Shown in pieces: positions 39,085 through 50,109 of a stretch of 64,000 nt of DNA. Source of the DNA: Mangifera indica. Lineage: Eukaryota; Streptophyta; Magnoliopsida; Sapindales; Anacardiaceae. Position numbers and translations under genes: made by a program. The notes under the pieces are model-generated. The model ran no database searches. It was not told where the DNA came from and worked only from the letters and a program-made list of their open reading frames with translations. The stretch lies in the NCBI RefSeq assembly GCF_011075055.1, contig NC_058154.1:10610475-10674474 (forward strand), given 5' to 3'. The stretch's first letter is position 1, and the number at the start of each line of letters is the position of its first letter.

Positions 39085-39332
39085 TTATAGAATCAATCAA
39101 GCAAGATATTCCCCAAGAGAAAAATGTGCCAAATACAATAACTTGAGGAGACATTGATGACACAATTAGGTTGGCATAAAACCATAAAGTTTGAAACATC
39201 ATGAGACAAGTAGGTGGAAAATTTTGACCATAATAAAAAATAATTACTTAAAATGATAACTTGCTAGTTGTTTTTTTATTATATAGTTTATTTTATTTAT
39301 TTTTGGACTCATATTTACTTATTATAAAATAA

Positions 39333-39923
39333 TGGTCAAAAGACTTTCTTTTCACCCAAGTTTGTTGCCTTCTTAAATTAGTATTAGTTAATTATTAAAA
39401 ATTTCCATACTTATTAGTAGGTGATTATAATTAATATTTTTATTTGAAGATAATATAAAAAAAACTTTTAAAAAATAATATTTTAAAATTTAATTATAAA
39501 AAAATTATTAATTTTTTAAATATAAAAAAAGATAATATTTTATTATTTTTAATATATTACTAGTTAAACGATGATTTTATTACTAAAACTTAATTGGTTA
39601 TATTAATATTTTTGCTAATTGAGACTTTGTCTGACGATTTTACCCTTACAGTTTAACTAATTTTGTTATTTTTTTTGTAACAGAGGATTTTTTCTTTATA
39701 ATTTATGTATCAAATAAGTTAAAGTTTTACAAATATGACAGAAATTCAAATATAAACTTTTAGCTTAAAAGTGATAATCTTTTATTAGCTTTACTAACTT
39801 TTAAGATTAATAACATAAATTCTATTAATTTTAATAATTTATAAATAAATATTTAAGGTTTTAATAATTAACGAATCCAATTTTAAAATACACCCTATCT
39901 TGGGTGGGAATAAGTCCATGGCC
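39333..39923. mobile_element. MITE-like element with ACCCAAG-type terminal inverted repeats
   Basis: The left end GGTCAAAAGACTTTCTTTTC followed by ACCCAAG matches the reverse complement of the right end (GGCCATGGACTTATTCCC followed by ACCCAAG). The interior of about 540 bp is AT-rich without coding potential. The same terminal sequence marks other copies or fragments: right ends near 4255, 39084, 49530 and 58977, and left ends near 62331 and 63184. Confidence 0.65.
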
Positions 39924-40039
39924 TAAAATAAATAATAAAAAATAAATAATAATGTTATTTTGAACATAATTTCTGCCAAGAGAGAGAAAACAGAAGAATT
40001 CAAAGGGAATTTGATAACTTATAACTAAAAAACAAAAGA

Positions 40040-40470
40040 AGAAATTAATAAACAGCCGAAACGGCACAGTTTCCGAAAATCAGGCGCACGTAGAGGATTC
40101 CATTTACGGACAAAGTCAAAACAAAAGTCAGAAAAGCACGTGATCCAGTGCGACTGCAGGATTAAAATAGTGATGTATGAGCTGTCAGGGGCCGTAGGTA
40201 GGTGTCACTGGCAAAGTAGAAAAACGTGGTGTATGTGATGTGATGTGACGGAGGTGTGAAATGAAAAGACAGGTTGCTTATCGATGGAGTGTCGCAGACA
40301 CATGAAAAAAGCTGGTCCCGGAATTGGCTTATTGAATTGAATTATTGATAATTAGTGTGATTGTCCACGTTCGTACTTATTTATATACGGCTACAGCCTC
40401 ACGTGGGTGACAAGAGGCAAGGGTCAACTTGTAATTTACCAAAGTGGTTGTTGTATATATACCCATCTAC
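40040..40470 (+). promoter_or_regulatory. Orphan promoter-like island with G-boxes and TATA motif
   Basis: This 430-bp block is clearly less AT-rich than its surroundings. It contains CACGTG at 40137-40142 and 40400-40405, ACGTGG at 40224-40229 and a TATATATA motif near 40456, in plus-strand order. No gene follows for 3.7 kb. The next plus-strand coding remnant is the TSJT1-like pseudogene at 44155, separated from the island by retrotransposon relics. It may be that gene's stranded promoter; this is inference. Confidence 0.35.
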
Positions 40471-42078
40471 AAATTATCGAATCATATGATAATATATATA
40501 TAGAAATATATATATTTATATACTTAAAATAAATATACATAATTTTATTATAATTATATAACTTTTACAAATTAATTAAAAAAACCCTATTCTCTTTCTA
40601 CTCGTCAATGCTCTCATTTTCTCCCTTTCTCTTTCATTGTTTTTTCTATACCCGGCAAAAATCAAATTGTCTTAATATTGTTTTTCGTTTTACTCATGTT
40701 AGTCTCTGCAAGTAGTAGGATAAAATTATATATATAATTTTTGTATATAATTTTATACATAAATAACGATATTTATTATGTGATTAAATATTATTTAATT
40801 TTTAATTTTTAATTTTTATTTATATAATAATATATCATTATTTACACACAAAAATTATACATATAACACTAGTTATAGTAAAAAAAGGTCGTAGTAAAAA
40901 GAAAAACTCATACTTTCTTGTGCTTTCCTATTTCGGAAGAATTCATTTAAAAACAAAAAAAAAATGTTTGATAGGTAAGGTTTTCTAGCACTTGATGCTA
41001 CGGGTGATGTTAAGATTCGAGCATGTCAAATTCGATTAAAAAATTTTTAAGTTTAATTTGTTTGAAAGAAGTTAAAGAAGTTAAGTTTGAATTAAGTTTA
41101 AAGCTCAATTCGATATTAAAACGATATCATTTTAATATATATTAATCAAAATAACATCATTTTAATTAATTCATATCAAATTTTTTTAAACTCATGAGTT
41201 TTTTTAACCAAATGCTTAGAAAGCTCACGGTCAAATTCGAAAATATTAAACTGTTATATTTAAACTTGATTTTGTTTTAAACTCGTTCAAACTAAATTTG
41301 AATAAGTTTAACTGGAATCTAACCCTAATTGATGCAATAATTATATCATCAACATTGAAGAGAACGAAAGTACTTTATTTATTGACCGGGATCGACAAAT
41401 AGAAAAATGTTAACATCCTCTCTTATAATTTTAATAAATATCTTTGTTATCCGGTATAATAGTCGAATTTTATATTATATCGTATATAAAAAATTTAATT
41501 TTGTTTATTATACAATGTGTCTTTTTAATAATAATATAAAATTTAAATATCATATCATTATATTAAAAAATAGCATAAATACTTTTTAATATTTTAAGAC
41601 TTTTAGATACATTTTTATGATTTTATCATTTTTCCAAAAAAATGTGTTGATCTGTATTAATAATATATATAATATCGTATAATATATTTATTGTATTGTG
41701 TCAATTTTATATATCTTAAGATACGTATTACTTTTTATTTGTATCATATTATATGATATAATATATAGCGTGTATCATAAAATATTAATAAGTCTGTATC
41801 CAACACAACTTGTTCCCAATGAATATAACCTCCTCACATTTTCTTTTCTCTAGATTTGCTTGAAATAGAGGGGATACAAAGTGAGTATTAATAGGAGTTA
41901 TGGACAAATGCTTTTGTAACCTTCTTTTGGAGTGGAGAACTAGAACTTTCAGGGATAATGTCTAGGTTCGACTCTATCCAATATAGTGATTATGAGTGAG
42001 GTTATTGTGTGCTGGAGTTTACCCGTCTAACTAATTCGAACAAGTCCCCAATTAACCAAAAAGAAAAACCTTCTTTTT

Positions 42079-42300
42079 GCTCCAGGACACATGAAATACA
42101 TGATGCAGCTTAGGATACTTTGCCATCTTTAACTTGTAGGCCACAACACCGATTTTTTTACTGTAATCTCAAATGGTCCACATACCTCGCTGATATCTTG
42201 GGATTTCTTCGAAGTGGTGAAGACATCTGCTCGTATGGTCGCAACTTGAGATAAACATGGTCTCCGACTTTGAATTTCTTCTTAATTACTTCTTTGAACA
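42079..42300 (-). mobile_element. Ty3/gypsy retrotransposon relic (C-terminal integrase region)
   Basis: On the minus strand the DNA reads, in pieces, the conserved tail of plant gypsy polyproteins: KFKVGDHVYLKLRPYEQ, then a GPFEI block, then VAYKLKM and HHVFHVS. At least two frameshifts separate these pieces, so it is a dead fragment. No LTRs were identified. Confidence 0.75.
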
Positions 42301-42409
42301 TCATAAAATTTCATCATGTGTCAATGGACTAAACTTAGTTGGCTTAGTAACTCCTTTGATAACTAGGTCTCTACCCTGCAATTTTTATAACTAGGTTAGC
42401 TGCTCTTAA

Positions 42410-43330
42410 AATAAAACATTTTTGACATCAAGTTAACAGAATGACCAATTATATATGGTGGTGAGGGCAAGAATGGTACAACCATTAGTCAGCTTGACAA
42501 CTGAACTAAAATTATTTTCAAAATCCACGTCAGTCTACTGATGAAAACCACCCTTGGAAACTATTAGAGTTTTGTACCACTCAATAGACCATTAACTTGA
42601 TGTTTAACCTGGTAAACCCAATGACAACCAACCAAAGTTTGCTAAGGAGATGAGAGAAGAAGAAGAACCTAAGGGTGCATTTGGTTGAAGGTTTTTAAAA
42701 TTACCTTGGTAATCTATCTTTTATTCCCTTGTTTGGTTTGTCAGTAATAAAAGATTACAGTAATCTTCTATTATCAATGCTGACGTGACATGTAATATAA
42801 GTGGTAATCTGATTATCACCTTCACCTTAGGTATTTAAAGATTACTGGGGTAATCTTGAATTTATTATAGAAAAATTATTATGTATTAATTTTTTGAGAT
42901 CAAAATAAATTTATTTTTAATTAATATGACAAATAATATAAAAAAATATTTAAAAATAATTATATTCAAGGGCATTTAAGTAAAATAATTTACTAGTAAT
43001 CTTTTATTACCTTTAACCAAACACAATAATTATTTATACCTATAAAATTTTATCAAACATAGTAATCATTTATACCCAATAATCTTCTAAGTAATCTATC
43101 TTCAAGGTAATCTTTCTATTTTAGTAATCAAACATTACTCAAACCAAACGCCCCCTAAGTGTTATTTTGCATAAGAGCATCATACTCTTCACTCATCGTT
43201 TGTCGCCACTAAGGAAAGAACTGTGTTCGCTTGAAAGTGGTGGATTCATGCAATACGAGAATCAAGAGTCTTATCAGCGAGAGCATGAAGAAGCACATAA
43301 GATGAGGAATGCTGGAATTTCTTATGTGGG
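42410..43330 (-). mobile_element. Ty1/copia retrotransposon relic (start of reverse transcriptase), split by a MITE
   Basis: Reading on the minus strand, 43158-43210 gives a WRQTMSEEYDALMQNNT segment. After the 482-bp MITE, 42410-42670 gives VGCHWVYQVK, a KGGFHQ motif, TDVDFENNFSSVVKLT and a final NWSFC-LDVK. This is the usual order of the plant copia polyprotein leading into reverse transcriptase. Internal stop codons show that it is inactive. No LTRs were found. Confidence 0.75.
42673..43154. mobile_element. Harbinger/Tourist-like MITE, copy 1
   Basis: 482 bp with inverted ends GGGTGCATTTGGTTGAAGG and the reverse complement of CAAACCAAACGCCCCC, flanked by TAA on both sides (42670-42672 and 43155-43157). 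The interior is rich in the word GTAATCTTTTATTACC and its complement. It is inserted inside the copia relic. The 3-bp TAA/TTA target duplication and G-rich TIR point to the PIF/Harbinger superfamily. Confidence 0.85.
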
Positions 43331-44154
43331 CATGCATTGATTATGGTTTTATTTGATTAAATCAATTTGTTAGGTATCATGTGATTATATTGTGCAGACT
43401 AATTACCTTTCATATTGTGCTTTTTTAATTTGAGTGATAAGTGTAGACTGTTATAGTCTATTAAGTTTTTAATGAGTGAATTTAATAAATTTATTATAAA
43501 AGAGTTAGATCTTCTTCCCAAAACAAACAGAAACGATATACGAACCTTATCCAAGTTATTACACTTTAGTTCTAACTATTATTAGACAGGAAAACTAATT
43601 TCACAAATTGATAATCGATCAGATTCGAAGTTGACTCGACATCAACTATAGTATAGCAGGTTTATCTAAATTCTTAAATCTTTCAATTTCAAGTATTCTA
43701 TAACTTATATGTTAACTGTGGTTTAATTTGTGCATTTGCTTAATTAATTCTACAAGGAAGTCATGTTAGCATTGATGCTACAAAACTTTGGATGGAGTGG
43801 CGATGTTTCTAAAATCAATCGTCATACTTTTGTAATAATAATCTTTTAAATGTATAAAGAAAGCTCAGTATGTTTAAAATGCTCTTCATATGATTTGATG
43901 AAAGTTAAAATATCATGAAAAAACCAAAACAAACTTTCAAAGCTAAGGCTTAAATACTTCATTCATCAAAGATGAAAGATGAACGTGCATTTGTGAGGCT
44001 AAACGAAAGTACTAGGAACTCATAGGGACATTGATGAGTTTTGAATGTAATTTTTGGAACTTTATCCTTATGCATATGAATTTGGTGAAATGTATCGTTA
44101 GAGAAGAAGATGATGAGTCCCTGAAGAAGAAGGAAAAGAAGGAAGTTCGGATCT

Positions 44155-44727
44155 CCCCTTGTTGTTTATAACAGCAAGACGGGTACTGTCTTTGCTGCAC
44201 TGGTATGTAAATGTCATGATAGAAATTGGAATTTGAAAGAGAGAGGAATCAGTAGTGAGTGACCTTATTATTAAATTGTTGCAGGGTTCCGATGGTGGAG
44301 TAAAACTCTACAGGGGCATTGCAGCTGATGGCTCTGTGGTGATTTCTGATGATTTAGAGGTCGTTAAAGCTGGCTGTGCAAAGTCATTTGCTGCTTTTCC
44401 CCTCAGTTACTGATGAAAAAACATTTGTCAGCATGATTTTTTTTTTTTTTTTTAACAATGAGAAACTCTTCTCAAGCCAGACCTCCCCTTGTTGTATTGA
44501 CCATACCAAACAGGTCAGACTAATCAACCCCAAATTGTGATATGAGTTTAGGTTAAAATGAAAAATGATGAAGTGGGCCGGATACGTGTGTTGGTGGTAA
44601 TGATGCAGGATTCATGTTTCACAGTGCGGGAGGATTGCTGAGCTTTGAGCATCCAATGAACAAGATCAGGGCAATGCAGAGGATTGATAGTGAAGGAGTG
44701 GTTGATGTTTACACAGCATATGAGTAG
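44155..44727 (+). pseudogene. TSJT1-like / aluminium-induced protein (YGL and LRDR-type, DUF3700) pseudogene, C-terminal part only
   Basis: Three exon-like blocks are visible. 44155-44202 (LVVYNSKTGTVFAAL) ends at a GTATGT donor. 44285-44413 (GSDGGVKLYRGIAADG, then VVISDDLEVVKAGCAKSF) runs into a stop codon at 44411. 44609-44727 (FMFHSAGGLLSFEHPMNKI followed by a SEGV segment) ends at TAG. These match the C-terminal half of plant TSJT1/SEN5-like proteins, which have an N-terminal glutamine-amidotransferase-like fold and respond to stress and darkness. The start codon and whole N-terminal half are missing, and the frame is broken where the second block should join the third. Downstream 44883-45330 is a MITE. 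Confidence 0.8.
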
Positions 44728-44881
44728 TGTAAGTCTCACATTAACCCTCATTTTTATATGAATAAAACTATATGTATAAACAATATTAAGGAACCTAGGA
44801 TTCTTGTTATCCGCCAGCCTTGTCTGTCCAAATTGAAAAAGGAATGGCCTGTACCACTGTTTTTCTAAAGAAAAAATATTA

Positions 44882-45330
44882 ACCCTTCAGGCGTTTGGTT
44901 GTAAGTTTATAAAATTACTTTGATAATCTATTTTTTATTCTCTTGTTTAGTTTGTCAACAATAAAAGATTACAGTAACATATAATATAGGTGATAATCTG
45001 ATTACCATCTTTACCTTAGGTATTTAAAGATTACTAGGAAATCTTGAGTTTATTATAATTATATTATTATTTATTAATTTTTTGAGATAAAAATAAATTT
45101 ATTTTTAATTAATATGACAAATAATATAAAAAATATTTAAAAATAATTATATTCAAGAATATTTAAATAAAATAATTTACTAGTAATTTTTTATTACCTT
45201 TAACAAAACACAATAATTATTTATACCTATCAAATTTTATCAAACATAATAATCATTTATACCCAGTAATCTATCTTCAAGGTAATTTTTCTATTTTGGT
45301 AATAAAATATTACCCACACCAAACGTCCCC
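44882..45330. mobile_element. Harbinger/Tourist-like MITE, copy 2
   Basis: 449 bp, same orientation and same interior words as copy 1. The left end is diverged (CCCTTCAGGCGTTTGGTT) and the right end is CACACCAAACGTCCCC. TTA flanks both sides (44879-44881 and 45331-45333). It lies between the TSJT1-like and BRX1 pseudogenes. Confidence 0.8.
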
Positions 45331-45542
45331 TTAATTCTACATCAACAAGAATAAGAATCAAATTCAGATGATGCCACAATGATCAGCAGCATAGTTAATT
45401 TATATTACAAAAAGGCAATCAATCGAGGGCAATATAACAAAAATGGCAAGAAAAACTGAAAAATTTTCCATTTTATGCTTGGTACAATGTCATTTATAAG
45501 TGTAATCGATTTCTTCCATCATTGAAAAGGTCATGATAAATT

Positions 45543-48500
45543 TTATTCTTTCCACGTATCAGCAAATTCATCAGGCTCCAAGGGATTTGCAAGCTGGTGC
45601 ATCTTTCTCCCGGTTTTAGCTTTAAACTTTCTTTGCATACTTCCCAGCCCTTTGCTTTTTCTCCAAAGCTCGAATCTGAAAATATCAAAATGAAAAGAAA
45701 ATGCATTAATATCGGCAGTGATTTACATAATGTACAACAAGGTGAGATGCAGGGAGGTTGAAATATTGAACAAGAACCTTCAAACTCAGAAAATAAAAGA
45801 CACCAAATGGTGTCTAGATGTAACATCTCTAAGGTGATGACCTTATACTTGAAAGAATCCCTGATACTTCGGAGTATTATTTAAACAAGTAGAAATTTAA
45901 TAGATTAAATACTGAAAAATGAAAATCAGTTAACCTGATTTGGAGATACGTAAAATGGATTCTCATACAGTGTTGGGCCTCCAAAGCTGCGACCGAATAT
46001 CTTGATTGGATTCAACCAAAATCTTGGACCAACCTGTGTGAGAACATTTTCCAGATTAACCCACCATACTCAAGCAAACATATTCCTCAAAGGGCATAAA
46101 GCAAGAAATACCTCGACAAGAGTTATTTTATCAAGGCCTCCACAAGCCACTTTATCTGATTCATTATGAGGAACAGTTATCTGTAAACAAAAGAAAAGAG
46201 AACAATTATACCATGAGAAACAATTTCGGAAAAAAAAGAAAGCTTCATAACTTTGAGGGATTAAGGAAACAAATTGCTAATAGCTTTTACAAAAGTTCAA
46301 TCTTATCATTTTCAACATGTGGGCAAAGAAGTGGCTCATCTGAACAAGAAAAATCGACTAAAAAAACCATGTATAATCTTCAATATACAATAATATCAAC
46401 CTATACACGATCATCAACAATGGAAAAAGCAAACACATGATCATAATAAGGATTAGATTTCCTGTGTTCCTTTGGAGTTCCAAATATCTAAACAAGAAAA
46501 GGAAGTGTCAGCATATATTCAGATTTATATAGAAATACCACAAAAAACTATCTCACAGATAATAACTGTATTTGACTGACAATGATTCAGAACAATTTAA
46601 TAGCAGAAAATATAGATCAGTTTCACACCCATGATACAATGTTTAGTAAATTGGCTTTCACGCAGGAAGCATGCCACCAAGTGTCAAGCATCAAATGAAC
46701 CATAATCAAACAGTGACCCAAAATATGAGTTAAATATTAGTCAGAAAAAACTTGGTCATACCATCCAGCTAACGAACAAGAATACAAATTTATGTTGTTG
46801 GTGAAACATGGGTATAAATTTTGGTGTTACAAAAGTTCAATCTTATCATTTTCAACATGTAGGCAAAGAAGTGGCTCATCTCAACAAGAAAAATCGACTA
46901 AAAAAACCATGTATAATCTTCAATATACAATAATACCAACCTATACACGATCATCAACAATGGAAAAAGCAAACACATGATCATAATAAGGATTAGATTT
47001 CCTGTGTTCCTTTGGAGTTCCAAATATCTAAACAAGAAAAGGAAGTGTCAGCATATATTCAGATTTATATAGAAATACCACAAAAAACTATCTCACAGAT
47101 AATAACTGTATTTGACTGACAATGATTCAGAACAATTTAATAGCAGAAAATATAGATCAGTTTCACACCCATGATACAATGTTTAGTAAATTGGCTTTCA
47201 TGCAGGAAGCATGCCACCAAGTGTCAAACATCAAATGAACCATGTATCAAGTGTCAAACATCAAATGAACCATGTATCAAACAGTGACCCAAAATATGAG
47301 TTAAATATTAGTCATAGAAAAAACTTGGTCATACCATCCAGCTAACGAACAAGAATACAAATTTATGTTGTTGGTGAAACATGGGTATAAATTTTGGTGA
47401 GAAAGTGTAAAAAGCATCACATTAATATGGATTTTATGTATACTGAGTGGGAGAAAAAAAAAAAAGGAAGATCACTATAATAATAGTATCAAAGGAAATT
47501 AAGTCAATTTATCCATAAGTGAACAACAATCGACAACAACCAAAGTACCTGAATGATCATCTCCTTTATAAGCTTCCAGTGAGCATCATTTTCAAAATTG
47601 GCTGAGACAGTCAAGAGAGGATGTGATCCTTTAAGATGGTTTCCAGTAAGCTTCAGTTCCCCCATGGTTTGCACTAAAATGGCAAAACAATGTTTATTGA
47701 CTAGCTCACAGTTTCACATAATAAGAAGTACACAGACTAAAACATAGCTGAAAAATGGGATATGTCAAATTATCTGGAAAAGCAAGAATTTATGGCCATG
47801 ATATGCAAATATTGATTATAAATGCAAGAGGTTATTCCTGTAATGCAGTCAGACGCTCTGATGATAATATCATCACATTCAAATATATATTATGACAAAT
47901 TTACCCCACATGTTTCAACTTTAAATATCAAGCATTAACTCAAGGTCAGAATAGAATGGTTAGATCTCTTGCACTGAAGCTCAAAGAGCCCCTCATTATA
48001 GTGTTGTCAAGATCCATATAGTATTTGTTTTGGCATGGGAAAAGGGGGGTTGGGAGGCGCGGCTTATATGCCCAAAAAGTAGCAATCAAAATTAAAACCT
48101 GAATGATCAATCTGAAAATACATATTTTTACCTGAATTATAATACAATGACTTGTATCAAAATATATGGAAATTTCTATAAGCTAAAAATCTACACCATA
48201 TCTAAGCCAGCATTAAGCTTCAGTAGTTCCTTACAAATATAGACCACAAACGGGACAATTATCATAAATCTATGCTGAGAAATAAAATTAACATCCAATA
48301 CAAGCACTTCCTTTTGTGGTGTTTAACCTAATTACGTAGTAAAAGCCTTCAAGTAAAATATCCCAACAAAAATTGCAACTCACAACACGAAAACGAAATT
48401 CATAAGAGCATAAATTTACCTCAAAAAAAAAAAAAAAAAGGCAGGAAGACCAGCTCTTAAGCTCAACAACCTCATTCAAAGTAGCACCTTTACTACTTTT

Positions 48501-48821
48501 AGATTCAACCTTGTTATCTTCTTGCAATGAGGCAAAAGCGACACCACATTCAACATTAAATGCCTATACCTACAAAACAACCCAAATTGAAACAATCCCA
48601 TTAATTATTTCCTTCCTCACAAAAAAATGAGTTTCTTAAATTCAATACCCAGAAAAAAAAAAGATAAAAAGCTCTCACCTGAACTTGATTCTGCGGGAAC
48701 AAGTTACCAAAACCTTTTCATTGTTTCTAAAGACACCTGGTACATCAGTTTCTTTGCCTTCAGGCTTATCTTTCCAGCCCAAAAGCGTTCTTTCGGGTCG
48801 CTCTTCGTGAGTAGTATCAAG
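45543..48821 (-). pseudogene. BRX1: BRX1 (Brix-domain ribosome biogenesis protein) pseudogene, multi-exon, several lesions
   Basis: Exon remnants on the minus strand: 48679-48821 (ERPERTLLGWKDKPEG ... VLVTCSRRIKFR), 48420-48569 (YRHLMLNVVSLLPHCKK, KVESKSSKGATLNEVVELK), 47549-47673 (ELKLTGNHLKGSHPLL, NFENDAHWKLIKEM), 46941-47027 and its duplicate 46401-46487 (IFGTPKEHRKSNPYYDHVF), 46112-46180 (ITVPHNESDKVACGGLDK), 45935-46033 (SFGGPTLYENPFYVSPNQ) and 45543-45675 (IRALEKKQRAGKYAKK, NPLEPDEFADTWKE). Lesions: no in-frame start (a TAG precedes the first block); one base lost after HCKK near 48530; the exon for the CRKHKDLY...PSVKFLVNA segment is absent; a TAG ends both copies of the IFGTPKE exon; the tiny WFRNYQ exon is unrecognisable or decayed; one extra base near 45625 puts a stop 25 residues before the normal end. 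Introns are kept, so it is not a processed copy. In a working gene the protein helps assemble the 60S subunit. Confidence 0.88.
46289..47399. repeat. 540-bp tandem duplication inside the BRX1 pseudogene
   Basis: 46289-46826 and 46829-47399 are direct copies offset by 540 bp with very few differences over most of their length. Each carries one IFGTPKE exon. The second copy has an extra internal tandem duplication of about 31 bp (TCAAATGAACCATGTATCAA at about 47230 and 47261). High identity means the duplication is young compared with the gene's decay. Confidence 0.95.
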
Positions 48822-48849
48822 CTAACATAAGTTGTGTCAAAATTTTTAC

Positions 48850-50100
48850 ATTCGGATTGGTTCGACTCATTTGATACCTCTACTTGGGATGAGACCCGAG
48901 GTCACCTTATTGGTCTTTGCAGCATTTGGGTCACTTTCAAGGCCCAACATAGTTTTTGAAGAAAAATAATTGATAAAATTTGAAGAATTAAGAGACAAAG
49001 TCAACAAACCTAAATAAAATAAAAATGAAACTAACTAAACTATATAAGTGCTATAAATTTGGAATTCTTCTATTAGTTAAGAAAAATTTCCGAAAAATAT
49101 GATACATTACTTTTATTTGTCATTATGTGGACAATGAAACTCTAATTTCCATGCCTCTTGTTATGTGCAATATATGTCGAATTGTGTTGGTCGACTAACA
49201 ACCAGTTTCATTGTTATTCAGTCGTTTGGGAGGCATAATGCCAACAAAGATGAGAGGTCAGTCAGCTCTAATCGTCAGAGAGAGAAGAGAAAAAATATAA
49301 ATTCTAACAGGAAAAAAAGTAAAGTTTTCAAAATTTAGATAAGAGGAAAATTTAGAGAGAAAATAAGATGAAATTATTTTTTTTTTAATGTTAAATAACA
49401 ATTATGTCTTTCAAATTAATAATTTTTGTTATTTAATAGTTTATGAGTGAATATTTGAGTTTTTAAAACTTAACGTGTAAGGCTTTAGAAATTCAGTCAA
49501 ACTTGGGTTAGAATATATCTTTTGGCCAATAAAAAATAATTATTTCCTTGCTCAAAAGAAATTTTGGTAGTATGTAAAGTTAATGAACCGGATTAGGATG
49601 TCATAGAAATAAGAAAATTTAAGTGTTATACGGGTATAGCATGTTGGTCGAATTATATATTAAACACCTAATTTTATGTATTATATATCAAGAATCATAT
49701 TATATTGTATGATACAGCTTTTAAGAAATAAAATAATAAAAAAATGTTATAAACACGTCGTCATTTTAAAAAATATCACAAATATCTATAAAAATTTAAA
49801 ATTTCTCATATACACTTTTACTACATCATTTTATTTAAAAAATATATCGATCTGTATTGGTAATACATATTGTTTCTATCTCTTTGCTTGGTTTTAGTAG
49901 AACTTTAATTTTTTTTAGCAAGGAACCGTTTCACTCAGTGGACAATCGAATGATCAAAACAAGATGCTTTGATATCTTTCAAACATCGTAGGATACTGAT
50001 AATTATGAGTTATAAAAAAATGCATGAAGATTAGCATCAAAAGAAAAGAGAATGAGTCTTAACGTTCTAATTATTTCTGTTATTGGCAGAAACTCTATCT
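48850..50100. other. Intergenic, AT-rich
   Basis: No coding signal seen. 49330-49530 carries a fragment of the ACCCAAG-ended repeat family, recognised by its right end (TGGGTTAGAATATATCTTTT then GGCC). Confidence 0.5.
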
Positions 50101-50109
50101 CATTTATAC

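Larger units (their letters stand above)
29010..42070. other. 13-kb gene-poor, AT-rich intergenic region
   Basis: No intact gene recognised on either strand. Contents include a 65-bp AT microsatellite (30655), dispersed TTCGA-rich repeats (34.4-37.7 and 41.0-41.3 kb), foldback elements (38.4-39.9 kb) and a promoter-like island (40.0-40.47 kb). 29880-30260, 32820-33080 and 34985-35280 are locally GC-richer than their surroundings. The last ends in a GA/CA-rich leader-like tract; none encodes a protein I recognise. Confidence 0.5.

Noticed and set aside
46213..46980. Two similar open frames on the plus strand (75 and 62 codons)
   Set aside because: Their similarity comes from the 540-bp tandem duplication in the BRX1 pseudogene; they are antisense shadows.
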